A stretch of DNA of 5,579 nucleotides, taken from NCBI GenBank assembly GCA_030673645.1, contig DAOVIO010000223.1:1-5579 (forward strand). The letters are read 5' to 3'. Under the pieces are notes generated by a model. That model was not told the DNA's origin. It ran no database searches and saw only the letters and a program-made list of their open reading frames with translations. This document shows positions 5,133 to 5,579 of this stretch, piece after piece. Positions within the stretch are counted from its first letter, which is position 1, and each line of letters opens with the position of its first letter. The position numbers and the translations under genes are program-made. This DNA comes from JAGLSB01 sp023135955. Lineage in GTDB: Bacteria; Bacteroidota; Bacteroidia; Bacteroidales; GCA-2748055.

Positions 5133-5579
5133 TTAGTTTACAGACTTTATTAGTTTGATTGTTTTATGATCCTGCCTTGTGTTCAAATGCAAAATATAGA
5201 TGCCCGGGCTTAAGGAAGAAATATCCATTTCATAAATATTTTCATGAACAGATTTCATCATTAACAGCCTCCCGTTAGCATCGGTTATCCTGGCATCAAA
5301 TTTACTCCATTTTGTTTCAATATTCAACTTATCATTCACAGGATTTGGATAAATTATGACCTCATTAATATCTTCGTAATCAGCAAAACCCAGTTTCACC
5401 ATCTGGATAATTAATGTGGTGTCTTTCAAGTGTTCAAAAGGAAAAGATACCCGATTATAATCATCTCTGTAAGCAGAAATATCATAAGTTATATTGAAAG
5501 GAAGTTCATAAAATGTTGCTATACCGAGGGAATTGGTAATCAGACTGTCGCTTCCAACTTTTACAATTGCATTATTTAC
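5133..5579 (-). CDS. 3' end of a third tailed sulfatase copy (copy A), partial at window edge
   Basis: The frame is open from the right edge for 148 codons to a stop at 5133. It matches residues 673-820 of copy B without gaps (120 of 148 identical by eye). It holds most of the third beta-sandwich-like module (from VNNAIVKVG) and a complete T9SS type A sorting domain (VIIYPNPVNDKLNIE through IKLIKSVN). A short reading frame starting at a TTG at 5429 is only an internal segment: that codon is the Leu of EHLKDTT in both copies. By homology the missing part should encode a Ser-type sulfatase domain and a signal peptide, but this part is outside the window. It could instead be another enzyme sharing the same tail. 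The next gene, copy B, starts 12 bases after the stop. Confidence 0.9.
   Translation of the reverse strand, partial: VNNAIVKVGSDSLITNSLGIATFYELPFNITYDISAYRDDYNRVSFPFEHLKDTTLIIQMVKLGFADYEDINEVIIYPNPVNDKLNIETKWSKFDARITDANGRLLMMKSVHENIYEMDISSLSPGIYILHLNTRQDHKTIKLIKSVN
5136..5360 (-). other. T9SS type A C-terminal sorting domain of copy A
   Basis: The last 75 residues repeat the sorting-domain landmarks of copy B: IYPNP, DKLNIE, ITDANGRLL, DISSL, GIYILHL and a final KLIK. Most differences from B lie between these landmarks, as expected if only the sorting fold is under constraint. Confidence 0.92.

Larger units (their letters stand above)
3649..5579 (-). repeat. Tandem 2475-base repeat, second window copy (B head plus A tail)
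   Basis: This is the partner of 1174-3104: the catalytic part of copy B, the 12-base spacer and the visible tail of copy A. The similarity is still running at the right edge, so the repeat probably extends beyond the window. The part of copy B between 3105 and 3648 has no partner in this window. Confidence 0.85.

Noticed and set aside
5133..5429. A separate 98-residue protein starting at TTG 5429
   Set aside because: The frame stays open to the right edge and matches copy B residues 673-820 without gaps; the TTG is an internal Leu. It is the 3' end of a longer gene.
1174..5579. Tandem repeat as an assembly error
   Set aside because: The units differ by scattered, mostly synonymous substitutions and have different N-termini and tails, so they are real diverged copies.

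Overview
The window comes from an AT-rich member of the Bacteroidota that uses the type IX secretion system (T9SS). Two proteins end in a typical 'YPNP...GIYILHL...K.IK' type A sorting tail, the lipoprotein signals are of Bacteroidota type, and start codons follow A-rich leaders instead of Shine-Dalgarno sequences. A concentration of sulfatases suggests a marine or gut/sediment degrader of sulfated polysaccharides, but no substrate can be read from this sequence.

Everything lies on the minus strand and the window is almost wholly coding. In order of transcription (right to left) there are four sulfatase-related genes with gaps of only 12, 12 and 24 bases. Copy A (5133-5579) is the 3' end of a gene that enters from the right edge. 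Copy B (2658-5120) is a complete 820-residue protein: Sec signal peptide, Ser-type sulfatase domain, three beta-sandwich-like domains and a T9SS sorting tail. Copy C (1167-2645) is a complete 492-residue Ser-type sulfatase with a lipobox and no tail. Gene D (1-1142) is a Cys-type sulfatase lipoprotein that runs off the left edge.

A, B and C form a tandem array with an exact period of 2475 bases. The interval from about 1174 to 3104 is colinear, without apparent indels, with about 3649 to 5579. The B and C catalytic domains are about 88% identical over 490 residues (430 matches counted by eye). The A and B tails are about 81% identical over 148 residues. C differs from B by cleanly lacking the 330-residue tail and by having a lipobox Cys where B has Tyr. 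The paralogs therefore appear to be sent to different places: C to a membrane as a lipoprotein, B (and probably A) through the T9SS to the surface or medium.

The genes are probably co-transcribed and act together on sulfated glycans. All need conversion of an active-site Ser or Cys to formylglycine, in this phylum normally by an anaerobic sulfatase-maturating radical SAM enzyme, which is not encoded here. No promoter, terminator, RNA gene, mobile element or CRISPR array was found.
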